64,000 nucleotides of DNA, taken from Desulfobacula sp. (lineage in GTDB: Bacteria > Desulfobacterota > Desulfobacteria > Desulfobacterales > Desulfobacteraceae). The stretch's first letter is position 1, and every line of letters starts with the position of its first letter. The stretch spans positions 1 through 64,000 of the forward strand of contig VMSR01000202.1 in NCBI GenBank assembly GCA_013792075.1, in the 5' to 3' direction. The notes under the pieces are model-generated. The model saw nothing but the letters and a program-made list of their open reading frames with translations. It ran no database searches and was not told where the DNA came from. This document shows, one piece after another, positions 26,901 to 34,061 of the stretch. A program made the position numbers and the translations under genes.

Positions 26901-28082
26901 TTGACCCATGCATCAACAAACACCTGGACTGAAATCTGGAAACTGGATGTCAGTCCGATATTTCATCTGACCCATGAAGGCATTCCCGTCATCGCACATA
27001 AAAACGGAACCCTCTGGTATCCCGCATGGCACCCCTGGCCGGGAGAGACTGTCACCCTTAACATTTCCAGGCCTGCCGGAATTGAGGGACAGACACTGAC
27101 CATTGAAAAAAGCCTTCTTGAATTGCGACCGGGCCGGAAAACAACGGCTGCCAAGATGGCCCTTTCCATCAAAAGCAGCCAGGGAGGGCACCATACCCTT
27201 ACCCTGCCGGCCACTGGAAAATTACAGGAAGTGATGATCATGGGCAGGCGTGTACCCGTCCGCCAGGACGGTTTGCAGGTGGCGCTTCCCATCACCCCGG
27301 GCCAGCAGGAGGTTGTCTTAAAATGGGTTGAATCAAGGGGAATGACACCCTTTTACCAGAGTTCAGAGCTGGATCTGGGCGCTCCGAGTGCCAATGCAAG
27401 TGTTGATATCCATCTTCCGGCCAGCCGCTGGCCGCTGTTTCTGGGGGGAGAACATCTGGTGGGTCCGGCCATTCTTTTCTGGTCGGTTATCATACTCATT
27501 GTGATCGCCGCCCTGGGCCTGTCCAAAACCGGATGGACCCGGCTTAAATTCCATCACTGGTTTTTACTTTCCATCGGCATGTCCATGGGCAGTCTCTGGG
27601 CCTGTTTTATCGTTGTCAGCTGGCTGATTGTGCTGGAAGGCAGGAATAAAGCAAGTCATCTTGAAGGGTTACGGTTCAATATGATGCAGGCCGGAATCGC
27701 AGTTTTGACCCTGGCTGCCCTGGGGGGGGTGGTTTTTGCCGTCTCCAACGGATTGCTGGGTCATCCCGACATGAATATAATGGGCAACGGATCCGACAGC
27801 TCTCTCTTAAGGTGGTATCAGGATGTGAGCGGTCCGATACCTCCCCGGGCATGGGTATTTTCAATCCCCATGGTGGTTTACAGGATTGCCATGCTGGCCT
27901 GGGCACTCTGGTTGTCCTTTTGGCTTGTGGGAACCTTGAAGTGGGGGTGGCAGCAGGTTACGCGGCCAACACTCTGGTATCCTTTGCCACCCAGGATCAA
28001 AAAAAGTGCCCCCAAGGCCTCAAATCGGAAAAAAGATGCAACGGTTGCCGAGGCTTTTGATACTTTGGAAGACCCACGTTAA
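23913..28082 (+). CDS. Giant membrane protein of unknown function with two related extracytoplasmic modules
   Basis: 1389 residues; I do not recognise the family. A signal-like hydrophobic N-terminus (about 5-29) is followed by a long beta-rich extracytoplasmic region (30-470), a cluster of about four to five membrane helices (about 487-580), a short loop, a further pair (about 697-755), a second beta-rich extracytoplasmic region (about 760-1170), and five or so C-terminal helices (about 1185-1365) with a basic cytoplasmic tail. The start of module one (about 48-160) and of module two (about 770-880) share an order of features: a Cys-x-P/S start, LPGN or LPNR, W-P/V-D/I, then a G-x-H motif before a hydrophobic strand. 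This suggests internal duplication. Good AAGGAGAG site. It is divergent from fdhA and precedes a DUF486 gene. A role in envelope assembly or polysaccharide handling is a guess only. Confidence 0.6.
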   Translation: MVKTINIFLGITWFWILFSLLVHIPPCHANKGLQIPELLAPWVDWVLYDKREQLECMPHYNAADQYLCAWPSKLEVILTDTGGNFSQSWLVNSESWIALPGNETQWPRDVQVDKEPGVVIQKDNRPKILLQPGTHEVTGRFTWPTLPEYLEISPESGLVSLVVNDQKIDFPNMDAAGRLWLKNTQAREVVENRLKIESFRRITDSIPCQVLVYFILDVSGSAREITLGPLYTPEKFTPLSLDSPLPARLEQDGRMRMQVRPGQYHIRLNLRYTGVVKELVFDPPDTGEWPRKEIWSFNAKPHLRLVEIQGVPPIDPLQTAMPQDWQTYPAYKLVAGQSMQLNQIKRGDPHPAPDLLALNRNIWLRFDGSGYTLQDTITGNKNSNWRLEMDPVITLGRVSVDGTEQLITRQKGLDRAGVELRNGVLNLVAHSVYQGNISVLPAIGWDHDFQQVQGRLHLPPGWKLMSATGIDTISRTWVNQWTLLDFFIVLIFTISLAKLFSKPLAGIGFLTLVLIYHEPLAPRYVWLALLIGIALLAYLPDGKIKKAVKLYQGIVILCLVSIVIPYTIQALRIGMYPQLADPWTAMAEYGSSRHSSLPMALQVDGVQEAAREQLASPSVVKLGKALEKKEKTGTMAQISGVTGSYYGSQVMEQDPKSLVQTGPGMPQWRPFETIDFGWSGPVTRDQILSFFLIGPKTNLVLAFVRVFLIFVLALGMVGVRYRPGNKIRFTGVKSLIVVAMCMIFFMGPLSAQSAEIPSQEMLDTLQKRLLEKNTCFPSCADISDVYITIDKDRLSIQAHLDAELSTAIPIPSHANHWLPNRVMIDNTPCRGLLRKDNHLWAQVPQGNHILTLDGPIPKQNYLQLYFPLKPHRVSIKAAGWSVEGVNPDGKVDGQLQFKRIGDPGTALHQILETGILPPFVSVERTLLLGLVWKIQTKIHRLGPTGAGIVLDIPLIPGESITTQGIRVTKGVAKINLGSDQTDLDWESFIEPADRIVLTHASTNTWTEIWKLDVSPIFHLTHEGIPVIAHKNGTLWYPAWHPWPGETVTLNISRPAGIEGQTLTIEKSLLELRPGRKTTAAKMALSIKSSQGGHHTLTLPATGKLQEVMIMGRRVPVRQDGLQVALPITPGQQEVVLKWVESRGMTPFYQSSELDLGAPSANASVDIHLPASRWPLFLGGEHLVGPAILFWSVIILIVIAALGLSKTGWTRLKFHHWFLLSIGMSMGSLWACFIVVSWLIVLEGRNKASHLEGLRFNMMQAGIAVLTLAALGGVVFAVSNGLLGHPDMNIMGNGSDSSLLRWYQDVSGPIPPRAWVFSIPMVVYRIAMLAWALWLSFWLVGTLKWGWQQVTRPTLWYPLPPRIKKSAPKASNRKKDATVAEAFDTLEDPR

Positions 28083-28131
28083 TCCGACCTGCCTTCGTGA
28101 GCTGGTTAAACCCAATGGATAAGGAATATAA

Positions 28132-28488
28132 ATGCGAGCGACGTTAACAACTGTTATTCTGCTGAGTTTCAGTAATTTGTTTATGAGTTTTGCCTGGTAT
28201 GGCCATCTTAAAGAATTAAACACAAAACCCTGGATAGTGGCTGCATTGGTAAGTTGGGGGATCGCTCTTTTTGAATATCTGCTCCAGGTCCCCGCAAACC
28301 GAATCGGCTACACGGTTTTAAGCATCGGCCAGTTAAAAATGCTTCAGGAGGTGATTGCCCTTACGATCTTTGTGCCGTTTGCTGTTTTTTATCTTCGAGA
28401 ACCGTTGAAGCTGGATTACCTCTGGGCGGCGTTGTGTATTATGGGAGCCGTCTTTTTTATATTTAGAGAAAGAATGTTCACCCCATAA
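28132..28488 (+). CDS. DUF486 / DMT-type four-helix membrane protein
   Basis: 118 residues with four membrane helices, matching the DUF486 family: an N-terminal helix ending in SFAWYGHLKEL, then WGIALFEYLLQVPANRIGY, LKMLQEVIALTIFVPFAVFYL, and a final helix LWAALCIMGAVFFIF. The family resembles half of a drug/metabolite transporter. Its substrate is unknown. It starts 50 bases after the giant membrane protein with an AAGGA site and may be co-transcribed with it. Confidence 0.85.
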   Translation: MRATLTTVILLSFSNLFMSFAWYGHLKELNTKPWIVAALVSWGIALFEYLLQVPANRIGYTVLSIGQLKMLQEVIALTIFVPFAVFYLREPLKLDYLWAALCIMGAVFFIFRERMFTP

Positions 28489-28558
28489 TCAACCGGCGTA
28501 TTCTTGTTGCATAGTTAAGGGTGCGCCGATTCACAAATGAAGGGAAATTGTTTATATC

Positions 28559-31009
28559 GTGGCCCACAAAAGACACAGGAATCACACCAAACGGCTGATG
28601 GCGGTATTTGTCGCATCTTTTGTGCTGGTCCTTGGGGTCTGTTTTTTCTCCATTGAATCGGGCAGGCGGTTTACCCAAGCCCTGGACAGCGGGGAAAAGC
28701 ATTTCCGGAGTATCGCCAGTGCCGCCACCCAGGTCAGTTCGTTTGCAAAGCGGGCGGAAGGTCATCTCATGCTCCATCTCTCCTTTCATGGGGAAATTGA
28801 CCGGAAAAAAATCTCAGAAAGGCTGACATCTCTTCAGGAACAGATTGCCATTCTTGACCGGCTGGTAAAAGCGCCCAGGGCAAGGCAGGTGGTTGAAAAA
28901 ATCAAGTTTCTTGAAAAAAAGATTCTCTTGGTTCTTCCCCCGTTGCTCGCCGCCCATGACAAGGAAATTCAGGCAACGGGCGGATTTATGATCTCAAATC
29001 ACAAACAAGCGGTATTGGATGCCCATGAATTTTTTTCACAAACGCGCCAATTGGGGGTTGAACTGGCGGAAATCGAATTTGGTCTGGAACAGGAATTTAA
29101 AACCAGGTTGTCCCTGGCGGTAAAAAAAATGAGGATTTCCTTTTACCTGATCTTAATGGGGATATTGATCTTTCTTATATTGCTGGGTATTTTTTTGATC
29201 CGGATCAACCATCGTCTGAACCGGGAAATTCTTTACCGGGAACAGGCGCAACTGGCATTGGAGGAGAGTGAAAAGAACCTTCAGATCCTGTCCGGCCAGA
29301 CCGAGCAGCTGAGCCTGGCGGCTGCGGAAACGATTTCCATGAAAGATAAAAAATTGGTTTTCCAGCGGATCAGCAATGCCATTGTCGACCACACAGATTA
29401 CCAGCGGGTGATCATTTCTTTGTTCAAAGAGACCTTCCCCTATCGGGATATTGTGGGGTATGCCGGGATGGAGGAAGACAAAATAGCGCATTTAAGAAGT
29501 GTTGCGTTTCCTAAATCCTGGTATGATGGTGTATTTGAACAGGGGATTCAAGTTGGACAATTCAGTTATTATGTTCCCCACAAAATGAAACATATCCTGA
29601 ATCAGGATGCCGTTGTTTATGGGCAGGGGCCGGAACCGACTGAAGAAAATACCTGGCATCCCCAAGACAATCTCTTTGTGCGCATGAATGATGAAAACGG
29701 GCAATTCATAGGGGTGATCTCAGTGGATGACGCCAAATCCGGCAAGGCGCCCTGTGATAAAACCCTCCGCCCCCTGGAAATTTTTTCCAGCCTGATATCC
29801 CAGATCATCATCCTCAAGCGGGAGCAGGAAGAAAAGAAAAAAATAGAGGCCCGGTTACAACAGGCCATTAAAATGGAGTCCATTGGAACCCTTACCGGCG
29901 GAATTGCCCATGATTTTAACAATATTCTGGGGATAGTTCTGGGCAATACAGAACTTGCCTTAGGGGACATGCGCCAGGACCATCCGGCCAGGACCCGTCT
30001 TGAAGAAATCAAGCATTCCTGCCTCAAGGCTGCTGATATTGTCCGCCAGCTATCAAGCTTCAGCCGAAAGACAGGCTATAACCCCAGCCCCATGAAAATT
30101 GTCCCGGCCGTTGAGGAAACCCTTAAGTTTTTGCGGTCCATCATTCCTGCCACCGTTGAATTCAACACCCAATATTTAGATCCGGATGCCGTTGTTATGG
30201 CAGATCCCATCCAGATTAATCAGATTATTATGAATCTGTGTATCAATTCCCACCACGCCATGGAGCATGGGAAAGGAAGTATCCATATCCTTGTGAAAAA
30301 AGGTGTATTCACTGCAAAAGAGGTAGAAATTTATCCTGGCATGGAACCGGGAGAGCATGTAAATATTATTTTTTCCGATACCGGGACCGGCATTCCCCGA
30401 GAGATCCTTGACAGAATTTTTGATCCCTATTTTACGACCAAGCCCGTGGGCAAGGGGTCGGGCATGGGGCTGGCAGTTGTGGCGGGAATTCTCAAAGCCC
30501 ATAAAGGCGGTATTCAGGTTGACAGCGAACCCGGAAAGGGAAGCCGATTTTCCATTTTTCTGCCCGCAACAAGCCTTCTCCCTTTGCCCAAAGTCCATGA
30601 ATCCAAGCGACTCTCCATGGGGACCGAATCCATCCTTTTGGTGGATGATGACCCGGCTATAACAAGGATATTTGAAAAAATTCTCCAGCAATTGGGATAC
30701 AAGGCCTTGATCTTTAACGACCCGCTGGAGGCCCTGGGGAAAATTCGGTCAGACCCGGATTCCTTTGATCTTGTTATAACCGATATGGTCATGCCCCAGA
30801 TGACGGGTGCGGATCTGGCCAGGCAAATTCAGGAAGTCCGAAAGACACTCCCAATTATAATCTGCACAGGTCACAATGATCTCATTGATGATCAAATGGC
30901 CCGGGAAACAGGTATTGCTGCCCTGATAATGAAACCCTTTGCCGTACAGGAAATTTCAAGTGCCATCCGGAATGCCCTGGATAAAAACAAAACGACTTCA
31001 CCCCATTAG
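28559..31009 (+). CDS. Membrane hybrid histidine kinase with GAF-like sensor and C-terminal receiver
   Basis: 816 residues from GTG at 28559. Transmembrane helix about 12-32, helical periplasmic domain about 33-192, second helix about 195-217, coiled linker, and a GAF-like region about 260-425 (DYQRVIISLF..., FIGVISVDD). Then the phospho-acceptor domain with His451 in GGIAHDFNN, the ATPase domain about 545-665 (NLCINSHHAM, DTGTGIP, GSGMGLAVV), and a C-terminal receiver (about 680-810) with acceptor Asp742 in TDMVMPQMTG and Lys in MKPF. GGIAHDFNN is typical of hybrid kinases with a built-in receiver. The target is unknown. A small hairpin overlaps the stop codon (30999-31016). Confidence 0.88.
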   Translation: MAHKRHRNHTKRLMAVFVASFVLVLGVCFFSIESGRRFTQALDSGEKHFRSIASAATQVSSFAKRAEGHLMLHLSFHGEIDRKKISERLTSLQEQIAILDRLVKAPRARQVVEKIKFLEKKILLVLPPLLAAHDKEIQATGGFMISNHKQAVLDAHEFFSQTRQLGVELAEIEFGLEQEFKTRLSLAVKKMRISFYLILMGILIFLILLGIFLIRINHRLNREILYREQAQLALEESEKNLQILSGQTEQLSLAAAETISMKDKKLVFQRISNAIVDHTDYQRVIISLFKETFPYRDIVGYAGMEEDKIAHLRSVAFPKSWYDGVFEQGIQVGQFSYYVPHKMKHILNQDAVVYGQGPEPTEENTWHPQDNLFVRMNDENGQFIGVISVDDAKSGKAPCDKTLRPLEIFSSLISQIIILKREQEEKKKIEARLQQAIKMESIGTLTGGIAHDFNNILGIVLGNTELALGDMRQDHPARTRLEEIKHSCLKAADIVRQLSSFSRKTGYNPSPMKIVPAVEETLKFLRSIIPATVEFNTQYLDPDAVVMADPIQINQIIMNLCINSHHAMEHGKGSIHILVKKGVFTAKEVEIYPGMEPGEHVNIIFSDTGTGIPREILDRIFDPYFTTKPVGKGSGMGLAVVAGILKAHKGGIQVDSEPGKGSRFSIFLPATSLLPLPKVHESKRLSMGTESILLVDDDPAITRIFEKILQQLGYKALIFNDPLEALGKIRSDPDSFDLVITDMVMPQMTGADLARQIQEVRKTLPIIICTGHNDLIDDQMARETGIAALIMKPFAVQEISSAIRNALDKNKTTSPH

Positions 31010-31121
31010 TGGGGTGTTCACTAGTGGGTCGTTCACTTTCCTTTGGTCTGAAATTTAAGTTTTTGTTAAAAAAACCGATGGTTATGGAAATATAAGGTTT
31101 TATGAAAAGGAGGGGTAGACC

Positions 31122-31655
31122 ATGGTTTCCATTCAAACAAATGTATCTGTTTTGTCGGGTATTCAGAAAAGTTTTTTTCAGACAACCGGTAGGGCTGTGA
31201 GCAAACAAAACAAGGCGGCATCTTCCGTCAAATCTGAACCATTTGAGTTCAGATTCCATACCGGAAGAGAAACCAGACAAAAGTTAAGTGACCAGAACGC
31301 AATCCTCCATTTTAATCAGTTAACCGACCAGGATAAAGCCGGATTATTTTATAAGGGCACCCCGATTTCCCAACTGAGTTCCCATGAAGCCACTGCACTT
31401 GTCCAGGATGACGGGTATTTTGGAATTGATAAGACATCCCAGCGGATTATTGATTTTGTCATAAAGGGAGCTGGAAATGATATTGATCGGTTAAGGGCAG
31501 GAAGACAAGGCGTTCTGCAAGGGTTTGCCGAGGCTGAAAAAGCATGGGGCGGTGCGCTTCCGGAGATTTGCTGTAAAACAATTGAGCAAACCATAAAACA
31601 ACTGGACGATAGGATAGCAGAACTTGGCGGGACTGCGCGGGGAATTATGGCTTGA
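31122..31655 (+). CDS. Small conserved protein of sulfate reducers (function unknown)
   Basis: 177 residues with a strong AAGGAGGGG site. The N-terminus is rich in Ser, Gln and Lys and looks unstructured. The C-terminal part (about 75-165) has a conserved-looking block: YKGTPISQLSSHEA, DDGYFGIDKTSQRIIDF, KGAGNDIDRLRAGRQGVLQGF, EAEKAWGG. I recall similar proteins in Desulfobacterota carrying the uninformative label hydrogenase-4 component G; nothing in this sequence supports hydrogenase function. It is flanked by a hybrid kinase and a repressor gene, both on the same strand. No signal peptide or membrane helix. Confidence 0.6.
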   Translation: MVSIQTNVSVLSGIQKSFFQTTGRAVSKQNKAASSVKSEPFEFRFHTGRETRQKLSDQNAILHFNQLTDQDKAGLFYKGTPISQLSSHEATALVQDDGYFGIDKTSQRIIDFVIKGAGNDIDRLRAGRQGVLQGFAEAEKAWGGALPEICCKTIEQTIKQLDDRIAELGGTARGIMA

Positions 31656-31747
31656 TCAAGAAACTTAAAAAAAGTGTTGCATTTTTTAAACAGGCATGCC
31701 AGATATAGTCATCATTGTTAAACGATAAGTTCAAGGTGGTGATATAG

Positions 31748-32401
31748 ATGCAGGAAAACAAAATTGACATCTTGCTCAAAAGAATTCTAGGCGCAACCGG
31801 AATCAACTCCCAGGCAGAACTTGCAAAGGAGCTTGGTATCAACCGGTCCGGCATTACCCACGCCAGGAATAAAAACAACATCCCGGAAAAATGGATTATC
31901 AAGTTGTACAGACGGTTCAAGTTCAATCCCGAATGGATGGAAACAGGTGTCGGGCCGGTTTTTCTGAACACTGACCCCGGGAATGACATTGACTTTAAAC
32001 AAATACCCAAGGTGGCAGCACGTCTGTCGGCAGGTACGGGTTCCTTTGAGTGCGGTGAGGAGGTCTCCCAATATTTGTCTTTCCAGTTATCCTGGCTTTC
32101 CAGAAAAGGATCGGCTGCCAGCATGGTGGCCATGGAAGTTTTTGGAAACAGTATGGAGCCTGTGATTCGGGAGGGAGATACCGTTCTCATCGACCAGTCC
32201 CAGAAAGATATAATGGCAGGGGCTATCTATGCCGTGGGGGTTGAGGATACCATTTTGGTCAAACGTCTGGAAAAACATCCGGACAAACTGGTTCTCTCCA
32301 GCGATAATAAGGATTTCGCCCCCATCTACCTGGAAGCGGATCTATTATCAAAAGTGAGGATACTGGGAAGGGTAATCTGGAGCTGTCGGGAATACCGATA
32401 G
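31748..32401 (+). CDS. CI-like transcriptional repressor with S24 (LexA-type) peptidase domain
   Basis: 217 residues. The N-terminal helix-turn-helix (about 8-65, SQAELAKELGINRSGITHAR, typical of phage CI repressors) is followed by a C-terminal S24 peptidase fold: an alpha-beta cleavage region near VAARLSAGTG, nucleophile Ser in FGNSMEP (about residue 136), and Lys in ILVKRLE (about 175). Such proteins repress target genes and self-cleave on RecA* signalling. No prophage structural genes are nearby, so this is either a chromosomally adopted repressor or a phage relic. A good AAGGTGGTG site precedes the start. AT-rich inverted repeats lie about 440 bases downstream. Confidence 0.85.
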   Translation: MQENKIDILLKRILGATGINSQAELAKELGINRSGITHARNKNNIPEKWIIKLYRRFKFNPEWMETGVGPVFLNTDPGNDIDFKQIPKVAARLSAGTGSFECGEEVSQYLSFQLSWLSRKGSAASMVAMEVFGNSMEPVIREGDTVLIDQSQKDIMAGAIYAVGVEDTILVKRLEKHPDKLVLSSDNKDFAPIYLEADLLSKVRILGRVIWSCREYR

Positions 32402-32469
32402 TTTTTTTTATTGGATGTGTTTAGTTTTTTCAACTATAGATGAATTTTTTAATCGATAAGGGGGATGAA

Positions 32470-32793
32470 ATGCAACTGACCAAAGAAAATATATACAATA
32501 GGAGTGTCATCGGTGTCGCCGGGTCCTTCTGGGTCCTGGGGTTGCTGGTTGCGGGAAGCGAAAGCCTGTACATGCCATGGCTGAATGGGGCGGGGGCCAT
32601 TGTTTTTTTTGGGGCAAGTCTCTGGCTTGGCAGGGCATTGCCAAAGCTTGGGACATCCGCTATAATCCCCCCGTCTCCGAAAGCTTCCAGGGAAAGGGTT
32701 CGGGTAAAAGCCATTGAGAAAAAAAACCATCCCGGCGTGAATACCCGATATGCCGGGGGGTATTGTTTGAACGCAGAATATCACCTGAATTAA
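32470..32793 (+). CDS. Small two-helix membrane protein, unknown function
   Basis: 107 residues from ATG 32470, chosen because AAGGGGG lies just before it (the frame is open upstream to 32440). Two hydrophobic stretches about 14-32 and 37-55 are followed by a basic cytoplasmic-looking tail (PSPKASRERVRVKAIEKK). It follows the CI-like repressor gene by about 70 bases and may be its co-transcribed partner. No family recognised. Confidence 0.5.
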   Translation: MQLTKENIYNRSVIGVAGSFWVLGLLVAGSESLYMPWLNGAGAIVFFGASLWLGRALPKLGTSAIIPPSPKASRERVRVKAIEKKNHPGVNTRYAGGYCLNAEYHLN

Positions 32794-33103
32794 GATTCAT
32801 AAATACCGCTCAATGGGAGTCGCTCCGGAGAGTTTAGAAAATTTTCAATTAATAGGAAAAATTCTAAATATAAATTGAAAATTCTATAATACTTTTGAGG
32901 ATTTCCCCTTTAACACTTTCTAAAATGATAATAAACACTTGTTTTTACAATGAATAAGTATTCAGTTTACAATTGGCATCAAATCTGCTACAAGGAAACT
33001 GTGTTTTGTTTGTTTTGTTTATGTGATGAGTGTGCAGTTGATGCTGTAACAGGCTGTTCTTTTTAAACAGGACAGCATTAAAACAATAAAGGGAATTTTA
33101 ATA
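32794..33103. promoter_or_regulatory. AT-rich intergenic region with inverted repeat and leader hairpin upstream of the metF paralogue
   Basis: A perfect 11-base inverted repeat AATTTTCAATT / AATTGAAAATT lies at 32840-32850 and 32873-32883, a candidate operator for a dimeric regulator. Closer to the gene, ATGCTGT (33041-33047) and ACAGCAT (33072-33078) can form a hairpin with an inner CTGTT / AACAG stem in the untranslated leader. An AAAGGGA site precedes ATG 33104. No coding frame was found. Confidence 0.5.
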
Positions 33104-33976
33104 ATGAGTTTTCAAGCCAAACTTTCCTCAGGGGAATTTGCAGTACTCGCAGAGATGAATACCCCCAAGGGGATTGATATATCTGAGCTGATCACCAATG
33201 TAAGATATCTGAAGTCACGAATTGATACAATCGTCATTCCGGATATGGACAATGGCGTTATGCACATGAGTGCACTGGCAGGCGGGGCGCTTATGCGTCA
33301 GCAGGGCATTGAGCCCCTGATCCATGTATATGGCCGGGATCGTAACAGGATGGCGCTCCAGGGTGACCTTTTGGCTGCCCATGTGCTGGGGATTCATAAC
33401 CTTCTGGTGGTCCAGGGTGAAGATATGGCAAATGGGGATCATCAGGATGCTGTTCCCGTAAATGATCTGGACGAGATCGCTCTGCTCAGGATGGTCGGGT
33501 CCTTGACCCGCGGGTCGGACATGGCCGGATTTGAACTCAAGGGAACCCCTGAGTTTACCGTTGGCTGCGCCATCGCCCCCATTGCCGATGCGGCACAACT
33601 TAAACAAGAAGTGGAAGCTGCAAAGAAAAAAATTGATGCAGGCGCCCAATATCTTTTGCTGCCGCCGGTATTTGATTCCCTCTTTTATACACAGATGATC
33701 GAGGCCTTCAAGGCTTTGAAGGTTCCGGTGATTGCCTCTGTTTTTCTTTTGAAAAATGTGGGCATGGCCCGCTACATTTCCATCAATGACCCCAATTCCC
33801 GACTTTCCGAAGATACCATTCGCCGCATCCGAAAAGCAAAAGATCGCGAAAACGAATGTATCAGTATTGCAGGAGAGATGATCCGTTCTCTCAAAAAAGT
33901 ATCCCAGGGAGTAAAGATATCAGCCCTTGGCTGGGAAGACCGGTTGCCGGCCATCCTGGACAGTGCAGGTCTTTAG
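33104..33976 (+). CDS. Methylenetetrahydrofolate reductase family protein (first metF paralogue)
   Basis: 290 residues, an FAD-linked TIM-barrel of the MetF family: VLAEMNTPKGID start, a strand with IVIPDMDNG, MALQGDLLAAHVLGIHNLLVVQGED (the DRN/GED substrate loop), FTVGCAIAP, AGAQYLLLPPVFD, and a C-terminal helix. It interconverts methylene- and methyl-tetrahydrofolate or a tetrahydropterin analogue. A second, longer MetF is encoded at 38239. The two are clearly diverged, so one may serve C1 catabolism (Wood-Ljungdahl) and the other methionine synthesis, or both may join the adjacent Hdr complex. It lies 86 bases before hdrA on the same strand. Confidence 0.82.
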   Translation: MSFQAKLSSGEFAVLAEMNTPKGIDISELITNVRYLKSRIDTIVIPDMDNGVMHMSALAGGALMRQQGIEPLIHVYGRDRNRMALQGDLLAAHVLGIHNLLVVQGEDMANGDHQDAVPVNDLDEIALLRMVGSLTRGSDMAGFELKGTPEFTVGCAIAPIADAAQLKQEVEAAKKKIDAGAQYLLLPPVFDSLFYTQMIEAFKALKVPVIASVFLLKNVGMARYISINDPNSRLSEDTIRRIRKAKDRENECISIAGEMIRSLKKVSQGVKISALGWEDRLPAILDSAGL

Positions 33977-34061
33977 GAAGCCGAATTAACCAACTTTCCG
34001 TTTCGTATTTGTATGGAAACATACAGATGACGGATATCCATAATTAAATTATAGGTTACAC

